A DNA stretch of 64,000 nucleotides from Acanthochromis polyacanthus (GCF_021347895.1 NC_067118.1:13519015-13583014); one strand, 5' to 3'; positions 11,446 to 22,474 are shown, counted from the stretch's first letter. Numbers and translations: made by a program. Notes: generated by a model not told the origin, from the letters alone.

Positions 11446-11559
11446 CTGGAAAGACCGTGAGCCTGTTTGATTTAGGATATGGTTAATCTCTGCAGGACTC
11501 TGCATGACAGCTGAAGGATAACGTTGAGCCAAGGAACTAAAAGAAATGAATCTTACATA

Positions 11560-12400
11560 CAGTTATGGAAAACAAAATGTTAGACCACCTTTGTTTTCTT
11601 CAATTTCTTGTTCACATTAATGCCTAGTACAACTAAAGGTACATTTGTTTGAACAAATAGACTGACAACAACAAAAATAGCTCATAAGAGTTTCATTTAA
11701 GAGCCGATATCTAGCCATTTTCTATGGTTTTCTTGATAATAACCAAAATCACTTGAGTTCTTACATCAATAGTTATGGCATTGTATTGCCAAAAACAGTC
11801 CTTTTAGGCATTCCATGTTTTCTTTTCTGTCTGTTTTGACCAAGTGATACACTCAGGAGTTAGTACTTGATTGCATAACCATTGTTTTTAATGACAGCAC
11901 CTATGCATCTTGTCATGCTCTCCACCAGCTTCTGACATTATTCTGCTGTTATGGCAGCCCATTCCTATTGCACAAATTTACTTTGTTTTTGACCTTGTGG
12001 TTCTCCATTTTGTGTTTCATGATTTTCCACAGACTTTTAATTACATTCAGATCTGGTGATTGAGCAGGCAAAGGCATGGTTGGAATGTTCTAGTTTTCCA
12101 GCTAGGCTTTAACTGACTTTGCCAAGGGGCATTGTCTTGTTGGAAAATCCAGTCATTCGAGGCAGGAAAACGTTTTTCAGCTGATGGAAGAAGACTGTTA
12201 TCAGTCTGTTATCAGTAGCGCTGTACATGACCTGGTTCATTCGCCCGCACACAATTGCATTTGCCCTGTTCCACCCATACTGAAACAACTCCAGATCATT
12301 TCTGATTCACCCCCATGTTTTACTGTAGAGGCAAGACAGCCTGGATTGGAAGCTTCTTCAAGTTTACTCCAAACAACTGGCACAAGAATTCAACAATATA
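11560..12400 (-). pseudogene. Decayed Tc1-like transposon (minus strand)
   Basis: An end-like sequence (ACAGTTATGGAAAACAAAATG, read on the plus strand) lies at the left. On the minus strand there are Tc1 transposase remnants: TVKHGG near 12320, WIFQQDNAPW near 12140 (second catalytic Asp), and SPDLNVIKSLW near 12050. In the last motif the catalytic Glu of the DD34E triad is replaced by Lys. Frameshifts break the rest. The other end is lost at the junction with the LTR insertion. It cannot encode active transposase. Confidence 0.8.
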
Positions 12401-12407
12401 ATACAAA

Positions 12408-13088
12408 CAGACTGTCACGACGAGCGGGTGGACCCGAGCAGAAAGCCACACTACCAGGGCTGGCTGAATGCAAGTGATTTATTGTTTGGGGGTGAAAATG
12501 GTGGCTCGGTGGGGGAAAACCAGGGTGTAGGAGCGGGGGGTTCCGGGCAGGAGTGGGGGTCCAGGCAAGAGTGGGGGTCCAGGCAGGAGTGGGGGTCCAG
12601 GCAGGAGTGGGGGTCCAGGCAGGGGAAACCGGTGAGGACTTGTCGGGAGAGCCGGAGGGGAAGGAGGATGGCGGGGGATCCCAGACAGCTGAATGAGTAG
12701 TTCTTGTTCAATACTCTGGCAGGGAGTGGAAGGCTGAGCCGGTACTTATTGTAGAGGTGAGTCATTAGTATGATGATTGTCAGCTGCCCGGGAGCCGTGG
12801 AGGTGGTTGATTGCCTGAGTGGAGTCAGCTGAGAAGCTAGACTCCACTCAGGCACCGAGCTACAGGGGGAGAAACAGGGCAGAGGAGCAGATGGGAGACA
12901 GGCAAGGCAGACAGGGCAGAGGAGCGGATGGGAGACAGGCAGGGCAGAGGAGCGGATGGGAGACAGGCAGGGCAGAGGAACAGGAGAGGGGGAGAGAAGC
13001 ACGAAAGGGAGGAAACAGATGGGGAAAAGGGGTATTTGGGGATGTCAGGTGGGAAGGATGGGGGTGAGGAGGGAGCCCTGACACAGAC
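12408..13088 (-). mobile_element. Solo LTR (LTR retrotransposon), minus orientation, 5-bp TSD
   Basis: A 671-bp segment (12413-13083) that begins TGTCACGACGAG and ends GGGAGCCCTGACA on the plus strand, so its ends are TG..CA. CAGAC is repeated exactly on both sides (12408-12412 and 13084-13088). On the minus strand AATAAATCACTTGC lies about 60 bp before the end, as in the R region of an LTR. Inside is a GGAGTGGGGGTCCAGGCA minisatellite (12549-12620) and a second GGGCAGAGGAGC repeat (12880-12980). No internal retroviral genes are present. A relative lies at 24706-25082. Proline-rich frames across it are composition artefacts. Confidence 0.85.
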
Positions 13089-13376
13089 AAGATATTCATT
13101 TCACACGACCTAGTTTCATTATTCACTAAAACCCCCATTGACATCACATTACACATTGTACAAGAGTGACTCAAAAAGGACAGGACACTGAAACAACGCA
13201 CAAACCTCACAGTAGATGACATCATCACACTACTCCAGTTCGTTGCCACATCCACCTACTTTCAGTGTAAAGTAATTATCTACAGTCAGAAACAAGGTTT
13301 TGCAATGGGAGATCCACTATCTGCAATAATGAGTAACTTTTTCATGCAGGACCTGGAAACAAAAGCCATCCACACG
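13086..13376 (+). pseudogene. Penelope-like reverse transcriptase fragment
   Basis: One frame reads through reverse-transcriptase motif A (FISHDLVSLFT, with the catalytic Asp) and motif B (QGFAMGDPLSAIMSNFFM). Between them are KTPIDITLHIV and RTNLTVDDIITLLQF, which are typical of Penelope-like elements. There is one in-frame TGA at 13167-13169. The YxDD motif and the GIY-YIG endonuclease are missing here; an endonuclease piece of the same kind of element is at 25083. The LTR at 12413-13083 abuts its first codon. Confidence 0.85.
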
Positions 13377-14482
13377 AGACAGGTATCGTTGCAGCCTGGA
13401 GACTCCCGTGTGATGGCGCTCGTCTCATGGCGCTCGTCCCATGGTGTGGGCGTGTACAACAGGAAGTCTACACGGTCAAAAATCTAAAGCCGTGCTTTCA
13501 GCAAGACTATAGTCATCAATGGCGTTACAGGTAAGTTCCCAGAGAGGCCGGTTTTTATATCCATTTAATACATAAGACGTTTGACGTTTGAATGAAATGT
13601 TAACGTTTCATTTGAATTGTAAGGTGTCCGTGGGCTAACACGTAGCTACGTCTTTATTTGAGGAAACATTCGTTGCCTCTTTTTTTCTTTAAAGCTAATA
13701 CCTAATGTTAGCTACCCAAAGCAGTGTTTTTTGAACTCTTTTACTGATAAATGAAAGTGTTTTTCAGTAAAGTGTCCCTCATGACAAAGAAAGAATTCAC
13801 TTATTTACTTATTTATTTATTTTAAATTATCATTTGTCCACCTATAAATGTCAACTCAACTTTTTTCAAGATGAAATCATCTGCTTAATTGGCATGACTT
13901 ATTTATTATTGTTCAGTAAGTCACCATTATGAAATGTATATAGTATGTCTAGGTGTTTTACAGATTTTGTTGTTATGTTCAGGGCAAAATGCGGCAGGAA
14001 TAATATACAGAATACCTTTGTTTTGCATTCAGATGGCAATGATCATTGAATGAAAATCATTTTTCAACATGAATATGCAAGAACTGTTATAAAGACAATT
14101 GTGTCTCAGTGTGTAGCGTTAAACTAGAATAAATCAGAACACGATTCTCAGTTTAAGAGAATGTATGACAAGAAAATTATTAATTACAATTAATTTTTAT
14201 TACTATTTTTTGTATATTTTTCCCCTCCCAACTCCTTTTGAATGTCATGAAACATATGATTTTTGATTTGAATGTGGACTGTGTGTTTTCTTGAGTGTAA
14301 TAAATAATAAATGAGAATATAAATTAATATGACAGGCAAATTTATATTGTATCCCACTTTAGCAATAAAAACAATAATAATAAAGCCTAAAACAATTTTT
14401 GACAACAGACTACTGTTTGTTTTTCCTATATTGTTCCTTCAGATCCACCCTAGTGTTTTTTTTAAAAACAAACCCACCACAG

Positions 14483-14584
14483 GTGACAAGATGCACAGTG
14501 TGCTGTGCCCTCTTCCACTGCCCCCTGTGCCCCACTGGCCGGTACAAGCTTCGGTCAAAGGCTATGGTTCTACAGCACCTGGAG
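14483..14584 (+). CDS. KDZ-like gene, exon 2: zinc-finger-like segment
   Basis: It follows a CCACCACAG acceptor. The frame has CTVCCALFHCPLCPTG and then HLEVH, a Cys/His pattern like a C2H2 finger with a longer loop. The donor is uncertain: GAG|GTGCAT at 14585 keeps phase 0, while the frame stays open to 14614 (KKMRSNMK). The 4-codon exon proposed upstream (13519-13530, ATGGCGTTACAG|GTAAGT) would supply the start but is too short to be sure of. Intron 1 (13531-14482) is AT-rich and holds nothing recognisable. Confidence 0.55.
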
Positions 14585-14779
14585 GTGCATAAAAAAATGC
14601 GCTCCAACATGAAGGCTAGTTCCCCTCTATCAACTTTGTACTATGCCATGATCACTTTTTTGCTTGTCATCACTGCCTATGTCAGATATTCGTTAGCTTT
14701 ATATTAAAAGGAACGCACACAATGTTGGACATGATGTTTTTGTCTCTTCATCGATTTTTACATAACCAAATGTCATCAG

Positions 14780-14893
14780 GCCTGCAGGCCTGGAAGCAGT
14801 GGCCATTTTCACTGCCCTTTCTGTTCTGAAACGAAAGTGAAAAGACAGGATGCAGAGAGGCACTTAAAAATCTGCCGGCCAATGTCTGTACTG
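14780..14893 (+). CDS. KDZ-like gene, exon 3: second zinc-finger-like segment
   Basis: Bounded by CATCAG| and CTG|GTGAGG, 38 codons, phase 0 at both ends. It encodes GHFHCPFCSETKVKRQDAER and then HLKIC, a C-x2-C...H-x3-C pattern matching the previous exon's FHCPLC finger. The two exons are diverged repeats of one module. Confidence 0.65.
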
Positions 14894-15268
14894 GTGAGGA
14901 CTTGTGTGTGTGTTTGTCAAAAACTATATATATGGGGTGTATGTTCTGGTCTAGGCCAGATAAAGACCATATCCTAACAATATGAAAATTGAAAAGAAAA
15001 ATAGTCTGAGTCTCAGTGAAACACTGGAAAGTGGCAAAGTTCAACACAGTATAAATGATTTCCGTGCAACAAACATAACAGAGTCATAAACCCGAGCCTG
15101 TTCCGGACCAGACTGAAAACATACTGTTTTGCGTCTTATATACTGAACAATTCTTTATACAATGTTCTATGCCAGCGCATCTCCATTTTGGTGGTCCTTT
15201 TGTCTTCTGTTATTTTAAGAGAATATGCTTACACAACTTTTCTTTTTGTGACTGTTTCTCTCTCACAG

Positions 15269-15791
15269 GTAGAGGAGAGTGCCCAGGACAAGACAGAAGT
15301 GAGTGATTCCATCCCTGACGTACAGGATGATACATCTAGTGACTGTAGGACACTACCAGAAACATCTTTGCCAATCAGTCCCAGCATGGACAAACCCCCC
15401 TGCAGAGTACGCAGAGAAAAATTGAAAACTATTCTTTGTCAACACTGTAATCTGAAGATTCTTTAAAAAAAACATGAAGAAAGACATTTACAGAAAACAT
15501 ACTGACATTGCTCACAGAGACATCAATGCTTCTTCCCATCTTGATGCCATGTGCGTAGACAAGAGCAATGGGATATATGCTGTGAAAAAATCCTTTATTG
15601 GACCACTTGTGCCTCTGCATGTACAAAAGAAAACTTGGGGGAAACTGCATCAAGTAAAGTGTGAGTCCAATGAATGCCAGAAAGACTGTGACTTTGCTGT
15701 TCGGAGTGGCTTAACGACATTTCAGTGCCATCATGTCCGCTCTTTGGATTACTGTTCAGCAAATGCCATCCAGACTGCACTCCATGAAGAA
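15269..15791 (+). CDS. KDZ-like gene, exon 4: linker, finger and CxC cysteine cluster (frameshifted)
   Basis: It opens after TCTCTCACAG with an acidic linker (VEESAQDKTEVSDSIPDVQD), then a finger-like LCQHCNLK. Frame 1 stops at TAA 15464-15466 inside T3A8. Frame 2 continues the finger as KKNMKKDIYRKHTD and then KSFIGPLVPLHVQKKTWG, VKCESNECQKDCDFA and FQCHHVRSLDYC. This is the style of the CxC clusters found beside KDZ transposases and in HMGXB3. The exon ends in GAA|GTAAGT, where the tail of an L2 LINE begins. One base change separates the two frames. Confidence 0.65.
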
Positions 15792-15935
15792 GTAAGTAAG
15801 TAAGTAAGTAAATTTTATTTATATAGCACCTTTCACAGACAGAGAGCCACAAGGTGCTCACAACATGAATAAAAACAACAATTAAATACACATAAATAGT
15901 CAACACTAAAAATAGGATCATAACAGCCACAAAAA

Positions 15936-17228
15936 CTAAGCAAAGGCTTGAGCAAACAAGAAGGTTTTAAGTTGTGTTTTAAAAGCGTCAACAGACGCAA
16001 CTGAGCGGAGGGAGAGCGGGAGATCATTCCAAAGCCTGGGAGCAACAGCCTGGTATGATCGGGCTCCTCTGGTCTTAAACCGAGTACGTGGCACCTTTAA
16101 CAAATTCTGATCCGCAGACCTTAAAGCCCTGGCAGGGGAGTAAGGCTGGAGCAGGTCACAAATATAAGAAGGAGCTTGACCATGCAAGGCCCGAAAGGTT
16201 AAAACCAAAATCTTAAAATTGACTCTATTAGAGACTGGCAGCCAGTGAAGCTCCTTTAAAATGGGAGATATGCGAGTCCGCCTGTTTGCGCGGGTCAAAA
16301 TTCTCGCTGTAGAGTTTTGCACAAGTTGCAGCCTCAAAAGCTCCCTCTTGTTCAGGCATGAAAACAAGCTGTTACAGTAGTCTAAACGTGATGAAACGAA
16401 AGCATGAATAATGAGCTCTAAATCATTACATGAATCCATTTTCCTGAGTTTAGAGATTTTTCTTAGTTGAAAGAAACAGTTTCTTGTCAGCTGCTTGCAG
16501 TGCTGCACTAGAGACATGTCTTTATCAAGGAAAACACCCAGATTTCTAAGACTCGATTTAGCAGACTGCCCTAAGTCACCAAGGTACTGTTTGATCCCTG
16601 GAATTGAGACATCAGGGGCGACGATGAGTGTTTCAGTTTTGTCTGCATTGAGCTGAAGAGAATTTTCACTAAGCCATTGTTTTATTTCTGCCAAACAATG
16701 GAAAAAGGAATCGAGCTTCTTTATCTCAGCCGGCTTAAAAGAACAATAGAGCTGGATGTCATCGGCATACAAGTGGTAAGAAACATCCCTGAACATTTGG
16801 ATGATTTTACCCAGGGGGATCAAGTACAGTAAAAATAAAATAGGGCCCAGGACGGAGCCTTGAGGCACCCCACACAATGGATTCACGGACTCTGATTTTA
16901 TCTGGTTTGTTGACACACAAAAACTACGTCCAGACAAATATGAGGTAAACCACTGGAGAACCGACCCCGACAGACCCACCTGATCCCTCAGTCTACTTAA
17001 CAGGACCTGATGGTCAACAGTGTCAAAAGCTGAGGACAGATCCAGGAGAACTAGCACAGTGCATTGACCTGAATCGGCAGACATCAATATGTCACTGGAC
17101 ACTTTCAGTAGGGCAGTTTCCGTGGAGTGGTGCTTGCGGAAGCCAGATTGAAATTTGTCAAAGAAGTTATGTTGATCAAGGTAAGAAGACAGCTGATTAC
17201 AAACCACCTTCTCAAGGATCTTTGACAA
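15936..17228 (-). CDS. LINE reverse transcriptase, catalytic core to C terminus
   Basis: 430 codons with the usual non-LTR motifs: DLSSAFDTVDH (motif A Asp), CGVPQGSVLGPILF (motif B) and LYADDIQLYC (catalytic YADD). Then come LNADKTETL and the C-terminal stretch ELHWLPVSNRVNFKI, typical of L2/CR1-type LINEs, ending FKTQLKTFLFAQAFA. This part is intact. It is cut from its N-terminal portion (17257-17751) by a frameshift near 17229-17285, so the copy is dead. It acts only in retrotransposition and is not a host gene. Confidence 0.9.
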   Translation of the reverse strand: MSKILEKVVCNQLSSYLDQHNFFDKFQSGFRKHHSTETALLKVSSDILMSADSGQCTVLVLLDLSSAFDTVDHQVLLSRLRDQVGLSGSVLQWFTSYLSGRSFCVSTNQIKSESVNPLCGVPQGSVLGPILFLLYLIPLGKIIQMFRDVSYHLYADDIQLYCSFKPAEIKKLDSFFHCLAEIKQWLSENSLQLNADKTETLIVAPDVSIPGIKQYLGDLGQSAKSSLRNLGVFLDKDMSLVQHCKQLTRNCFFQLRKISKLRKMDSCNDLELIIHAFVSSRLDYCNSLFSCLNKRELLRLQLVQNSTARILTRANRRTRISPILKELHWLPVSNRVNFKILVLTFRALHGQAPSYICDLLQPYSPARALRSADQNLLKVPRTRFKTRGARSYQAVAPRLWNDLPLSLRSVASVDAFKTQLKTFLFAQAFA

Positions 17229-17256
17229 GAATGGCAGCTTAGAGATAGGCCTATAA

Positions 17257-17751
17257 CTATTTCGGTCTGCCGGGTCTAAACCTACTTTTTTTTAGTAATG
17301 GCTCCACAATGGCATGCTTGAAGGCATTTGGAAACACACCTGATGACAAAGAGAGGTTTATCATTTCGGTAACCCAGGGACCGACTGCCTCCAGTACCTC
17401 TAAGAACAATCTACAGGGGATGACATCAGAGGAGCAGGATGAAAGTTTCATCTTGGTTACCAGTGCCAAGACATCAGCAAGAGTTACAGACTCAAAAGTG
17501 AACCACATGCTGGAGACAGGCTCAATAGCAACCGAGGCACCACACTGAGGGGGTGGCATATTATCCTTGAGCTTCTTGATTTTATCGATGAAAAAATTCA
17601 AGAAGGCATGGCTATCGGCTTCAGTGAAAACAGGAGTTACAGGAGCAGCAGGGCAAACAAAAGAATTGATTGTGTCAAACAGTACTTTAGGGTTTTTCTT
17701 ATTCACTGCCACCAGTTGACGGATGTAGTCGGACCTGGCACTCTCAACCAT
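17257..17751 (-). pseudogene. LINE ORF2 segment between endonuclease and RT
   Basis: On the minus strand this frame leads into the reverse transcriptase: LSSCSSDVIPCRLFLEVLE and then VEPLLKKSRF just before the frameshift. The endonuclease is missing, so the LINE is 5' truncated. Confidence 0.75.
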
Positions 17752-17755
17752 TTAT

Positions 17756-17853
17756 ATCGATTTTCATTATATATATATCAACTTTCATTATATATATATC
17801 AACTTTCATTATATATATATCGACTTTCATTCAATATATAATTTCCTAAACGG

Positions 17854-17912
<59 letters not shown>
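17756..17912. repeat. AT-rich minisatellite and (TA)n
   Basis: About four copies of a unit of about 26 bp (TTTCATTATATATATATCAAC) at 17761-17830, then two (TA)n runs around TATATGTATATA to 17912. Confidence 0.85.
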
Positions 17913-17919
<7 letters not shown>

Positions 17920-18029
17920 AAGAGGCTACAACATAGCCTGATTTTGTGTAATGTGATGGTGGTTTTCACTTTTTAACTCTGGTAGGCCTAAGTCATGTTT
18001 TTGATTTGAGGGATTTTTCATGTTCTTGA

Positions 18030-18288
18030 GGGGCGGCATGGCTCAGTGGGTAGAGTGGCCGTCTTGCAACCGAAGGGTTGCCGGTTCAATCCTCGCCCCG
18101 TCGTGCTCGAGGTGTCCCTGAGCAAGACACCTAACCCCGAATTGCTCCTGATGGGTCGTGGTTAGCGCCTTGCATGGCAGCTTCCGCCATCAGTGTGTGA
18201 ATGGGTGAATGTGACGTATCATGCAAAGCGCTTTGGGTACCTTGCAGGTATAGTAAAGCGCTATATAAATACAGACCATTTACCATTT
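18030..18288 (+). mobile_element. tRNA-derived SINE
   Basis: The head has a pol III box A (TGGCTCAGTGGGTAGAG, 18039-18055) and box B (GGTTCAATCC, 18083-18092). The body contains GAGCAAGACACCTAACCCCG, and the tail AAGCGCTATATAAATAC resembles an L2 3' end, which would let LINE reverse transcriptase copy it. A relative is at 26835-27147. Confidence 0.85.
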
Positions 18289-18743
18289 GATTTGACAAAT
18301 ATATATCCACCATAGATGAATAAAGCAGCAACATAGGTAACACCTAAAACCAAAGTAGGAATACTTTGGAAAAAAGGGGCAACTTCATGTGGAGATGTTT
18401 CATCAAACACTCAAACTTTGAATAAAAAAGCAGAAAAAAAACATGTAGGCCTATAGAGGAGATTTCATTTTTATTAGAGATGATAGTGCTACTGTGCCCT
18501 ACATTTAAATAAGGGAGAAGACACAAATGAGCTTGTACACAAAATAGTTATCTCATCATTTGGCATCACCTTTGGATTATCATCATGATCAGATTGGACC
18601 GCTGGTTAAAGGAAGGTATTCTTTATGGAAAACTGTGGCTGTTGTGTCCTGCTTATTTCAAGACAATCTGTGCCTATTCCTGTTACGTGTTGACTGCACT
18701 TTGAGGGTGAAAGAAGAAAGAAAATCAGATATTTCCAAGTATT
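18289..18743. other. Intronic sequence with no recognised feature
   Basis: About 450 bases between the SINE and a tRNA-like sequence. I see no exon with both splice signals and no cysteine-rich frame. An expected SWIM-type exon of the KDZ-like gene was looked for by eye and not found. Confidence 0.5.
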
Positions 18744-18827
18744 TACCGTGGATTCGAACCCACGGCGCAATGAAAAGTAAAACCATATTTAATCTACTTA
18801 ACTACACTCTAACCACTGAGCCACAGT
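18744..18827 (-). pseudogene. tRNA-like sequence (tRNA pseudogene or SINE head)
   Basis: On the minus strand: TGGCTCAGTGGTTAGAG (box A), then a perfect T arm CCGTGG GTTCGAAT CCACGG (box B). The middle is AT-rich and too long, and the flanks do not form an acceptor stem, so a working tRNA is unlikely. Confidence 0.5.
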
Positions 18828-19017
18828 TGTGCATTGTGACAAAATGTGTCGTGTAATATGATATAGTTTGATTCACGGTTATTCCAGCGTTATTTAAAAA
18901 AGGTCTCAATGTATGTCACCGAACAAGAACATCATTGATTACAGATCAAGATGAATTTAATGTGTAACATGCGGTTCACAGGCGTCTTTCTGAAGCTCGT
19001 CAGAACCTTCTCTGACA

Positions 19018-19206
19018 TGGGGCTAAAGTAAGCTTGACTGTTAGCCTGCCCCGGACCAGGCTTGTGGCTCTGGCTGAGTTACCATGGTTACCAAGCCAGG
19101 CTAGCCCTAAGCCTTGTTGGTGGAACAAAACTCTCACTAAAGTTAGCGAAGCTGACCAAAATAAGCCAGGCTTAGACCTAAGCCAGCTTCGTGGAATACC
19201 CCCCAG
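19018..19206. mobile_element. MITE-like element next to exon 5
   Basis: It starts GGGGCTAAAGTAAGCTTGAC and ends AGCTTCGTGGAATACCCC. Inside, CAGGCTTGTGG, GCCAGGCTAGCCC and GCCAGGCTTAG motifs alternate in both directions. Similar GGGGTATTCCACGAAGC ends are common on fish MITEs. The exact family and target duplication are not clear. It ends two bases before the AG acceptor of exon 5. Confidence 0.5.
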
Positions 19207-19281
19207 GAGACATAGTTCTTGACCCACCAGTGCTCATCACAAAACAAGCACAGATTGTGTCTTTGACAGGTGTTCTGAAAG
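19207..19281 (+). CDS. KDZ-like gene, exon 5
   Basis: Reads DIVLDPPVLITKQAQIVSLT then GVLK|G, joining in phase to exon 6. The acceptor CCCCCCAG partly belongs to the neighbouring MITE. Its start phase needs one base from the previous exon, but exon 4 ends in phase 0, so an exon between them is missing. Confidence 0.6.
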
Positions 19282-19359
19282 GTAAGCTAACATCTGTGTG
19301 TTTTGGCAACCCCCCTTCCTTTTCCTGGAAAATAGACTGACCAACTGCTCTTCTCTTAG

Positions 19360-19498
19360 GTGTTCAGACCTACTGCAAAGAATGTAGCAAATGTGGGATG
19401 CTTTGTAGATACCAGGAATATCTGGACGGTTTACATAACTTTGATGATGTGTCATTTTGACTCTAAATTTGTGCATCTTTTTATGGAACTCACTTCAG
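19360..19498 (+). CDS. KDZ-like gene, exon 6: cysteine-rich, frameshifted
   Basis: After TTCTCTTAG it encodes VQTYCKECSKCGMLCRYQEY then LDGLHNFD, a C-x2-C-x2-C cluster. The frame is then lost near 19446. Shifting by one base gives CVILTLNLCIFLWNSLQ up to CAG|GTAAAA, which joins AHTAVGRIFDAL of exon 7. This suggests a 1-base deletion. Confidence 0.6.
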
Positions 19499-19654
19499 GT
19501 AAAAAGATTACATATTTTACGCACACTGGTTTATTCATGCCAAGTTTTATGGAGTATTGACACATGTTGGGAATTCATGGCATATGTAGTTAAACCATTT
19601 ATTGCATTACAGGCAGTCTTTGTACAATAAATGCTTTATTTGACCTCTTTACAG

Positions 19655-19859
19655 GCTCACACTGCTGTTGGGCGAATTTTTGATGCCCTAGAAGAAACTC
19701 TGCAAACTGTTTTGCCAAGCAGGGGTCGGCTTCTTCATTCATATTTGCATTTTGAAGCTCTCACAGCACATGAATACAAATATTCTTGTGAGAACTGTGG
19801 ATACTTCCCTCATGTAGTGGTGATGGATCTTCACAAGAAGGAGGTGTTCAGTATGCCAT
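19655..19859 (+). CDS. KDZ-like gene, exon 7
   Basis: Bounded by CTTTACAG| and CCAT|GTAAGT. It encodes HTAVGRIFDALEETL, then YSCENCGYFPHVVVMDLHKK and EVFSMP. The C-x2-C followed by a VVMDL strand resembles the HMGXB3/KDZ family (family recollection, not checked by search). A Tc1 transposon lies in the intron that follows. Confidence 0.7.
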
Positions 19860-19916
19860 GTAAGTGTTTTCATGGCATAAAACAAAACAAGTGATTTAAG
19901 AAGTGTTGTTTAGACA

Positions 19917-21556
<1,640 letters not shown>

Positions 21557-21587
21557 TGTCTCTGGTGACTGTGACTATCCTTTTAAG

Positions 21588-21692
21588 TCAGTGATATTGA
21601 GCCAGTCCCTGAGGATTTCACAGGACAGGTGAACTGTGAAGATTTCTGGGATTCTGTGTCCATGCACATGATTGCCAGAGGACTTACGCCGA
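21588..21692 (+). CDS. KDZ-like gene, exon 8
   Basis: CTTTTAAG| to CCGA|GTAAGT. It encodes SDIEPVPEDFTGQVNCEDFW then DSVSMHMIARGLTP, in phase with exons 7 and 9. The aromatic FW and DFTG pattern fits the KDZ/HMGXB3-type family. Confidence 0.7.
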
Positions 21693-21919
21693 GTAAGTGT
21701 AATTGTAGATTTTGTTGGTGTAGGCGTCTATAGGATTCAGTAGAAACAGCATCTTAATTAGAAAAAATGTTATGTGTGCTTGAAACAAAAATGCAGCAAC
21801 AAAAGTATCTTATTCTTTATATGCATCACATTTTACAACTATGTAAATACTTGAACTAAATTTGACCAAACTAATAAACCTGCTAAATCATTCTTTCCAC
21901 ATTTCATTCTAACAAACAG

Positions 21920-22113
21920 GTAACAGGAAGAATCCTTTCAGTGTCAAGCCCAGCTATCAGTTTTGGGCACCTTGGATTGGGCGAGACACACGACGGTCCA
22001 ACATAGTGCTGAACACAGAATTCCTAAAAGGTCAAGGTCCAAGACAGTCAGCAGAGGCAGACGACTCCAGTGTGACAGAGGACAGACTCACCAATGAGTT
22101 AATGAATTTGAAG
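21920..22113 (+). CDS. KDZ-like gene, exon 9
   Basis: CAAACAG| to TTGAAG|GTATGA. It encodes NRKNPFSVKPSYQFWAPWIG then RDTRRSNIVLNTEF, followed by a polar linker (SAEADDSSVTEDRLTNELMN). Phases agree with both neighbours. Confidence 0.75.
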
Positions 22114-22332
22114 GTATGATTTTAACTGTTTGCATATTCCTATCTTTGCACAAAGGACTTAGTTACACATATTCTGTACTGTAGCCCTATAAATAGCATG
22201 ACAGCTATATGTAAGCAAGATGGCTTGTTCAGGTGGTTAGATATATTTAAATCCACAATAGGCATAAATGTTACATTGGAAGATAATATTGTACATGTTA
22301 ACTTTATTTATTCTTTCTCTTAACCTATGCAG

Positions 22333-22474
22333 GTGGATGCAGTGCGTGCACTCTGCAAGGAATGTGGTGTGGAGTGTAATGGTTCTAAGATGGACCTCAT
22401 TCTGCGCCTCAGGACTGAAATGCAGAATAGACAGGCCTACGACAGAGTATTTGAGAAGATCTGGGGAACATCAG
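22333..22474 (+). CDS. KDZ-like gene, exon 10: SAP-like DNA-binding segment
   Basis: CTATGCAG| to ATCAG|GTGAAA. It encodes VDAVRALCKECGVECNGSKM then DLILRLRTEM, which fits the SAP fold signature (two helices joined by a G-x-K-x-x-L turn). SAP domains bind AT-rich DNA (family knowledge). The exon ends KIWGTSG and joins GLAVIMCPCG of exon 11 in phase. Confidence 0.75.

Larger units (their letters stand above)
15792..17755 (-). mobile_element. L2-type LINE, 5' truncated, minus strand
   Basis: Its 3' end lies at the left: on the minus strand TGAAAGGTGCTATATAAATA followed by a (TTAC)n tail, typical of fish L2 elements. Reverse transcriptase fills the body. The insertion lies exactly at the end of exon 4, and the (GTAA)n that forms the splice donor reads as its tail. 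The right end is truncated and abuts an AT-rich minisatellite. Confidence 0.85.

Noticed and set aside
12451..13002. Proline/serine-rich frame on the minus strand
   Set aside because: It lies wholly within the solo LTR and its minisatellites. It is a composition effect.
14483..14707. Exon 2 extended to the stop at 14705
   Set aside because: After about 14614 the frame becomes hydrophobic (MITFLLVITAYVRYSLALY) and unlike the family. A splice donor before it is more likely.
15936..17228. A host protein-coding gene
   Set aside because: It is an L2-type LINE reverse transcriptase with a typical 3' tail.
18744..18827. A functional tRNA gene
   Set aside because: The T arm and box A are good, but there is no acceptor stem and the middle is too long.
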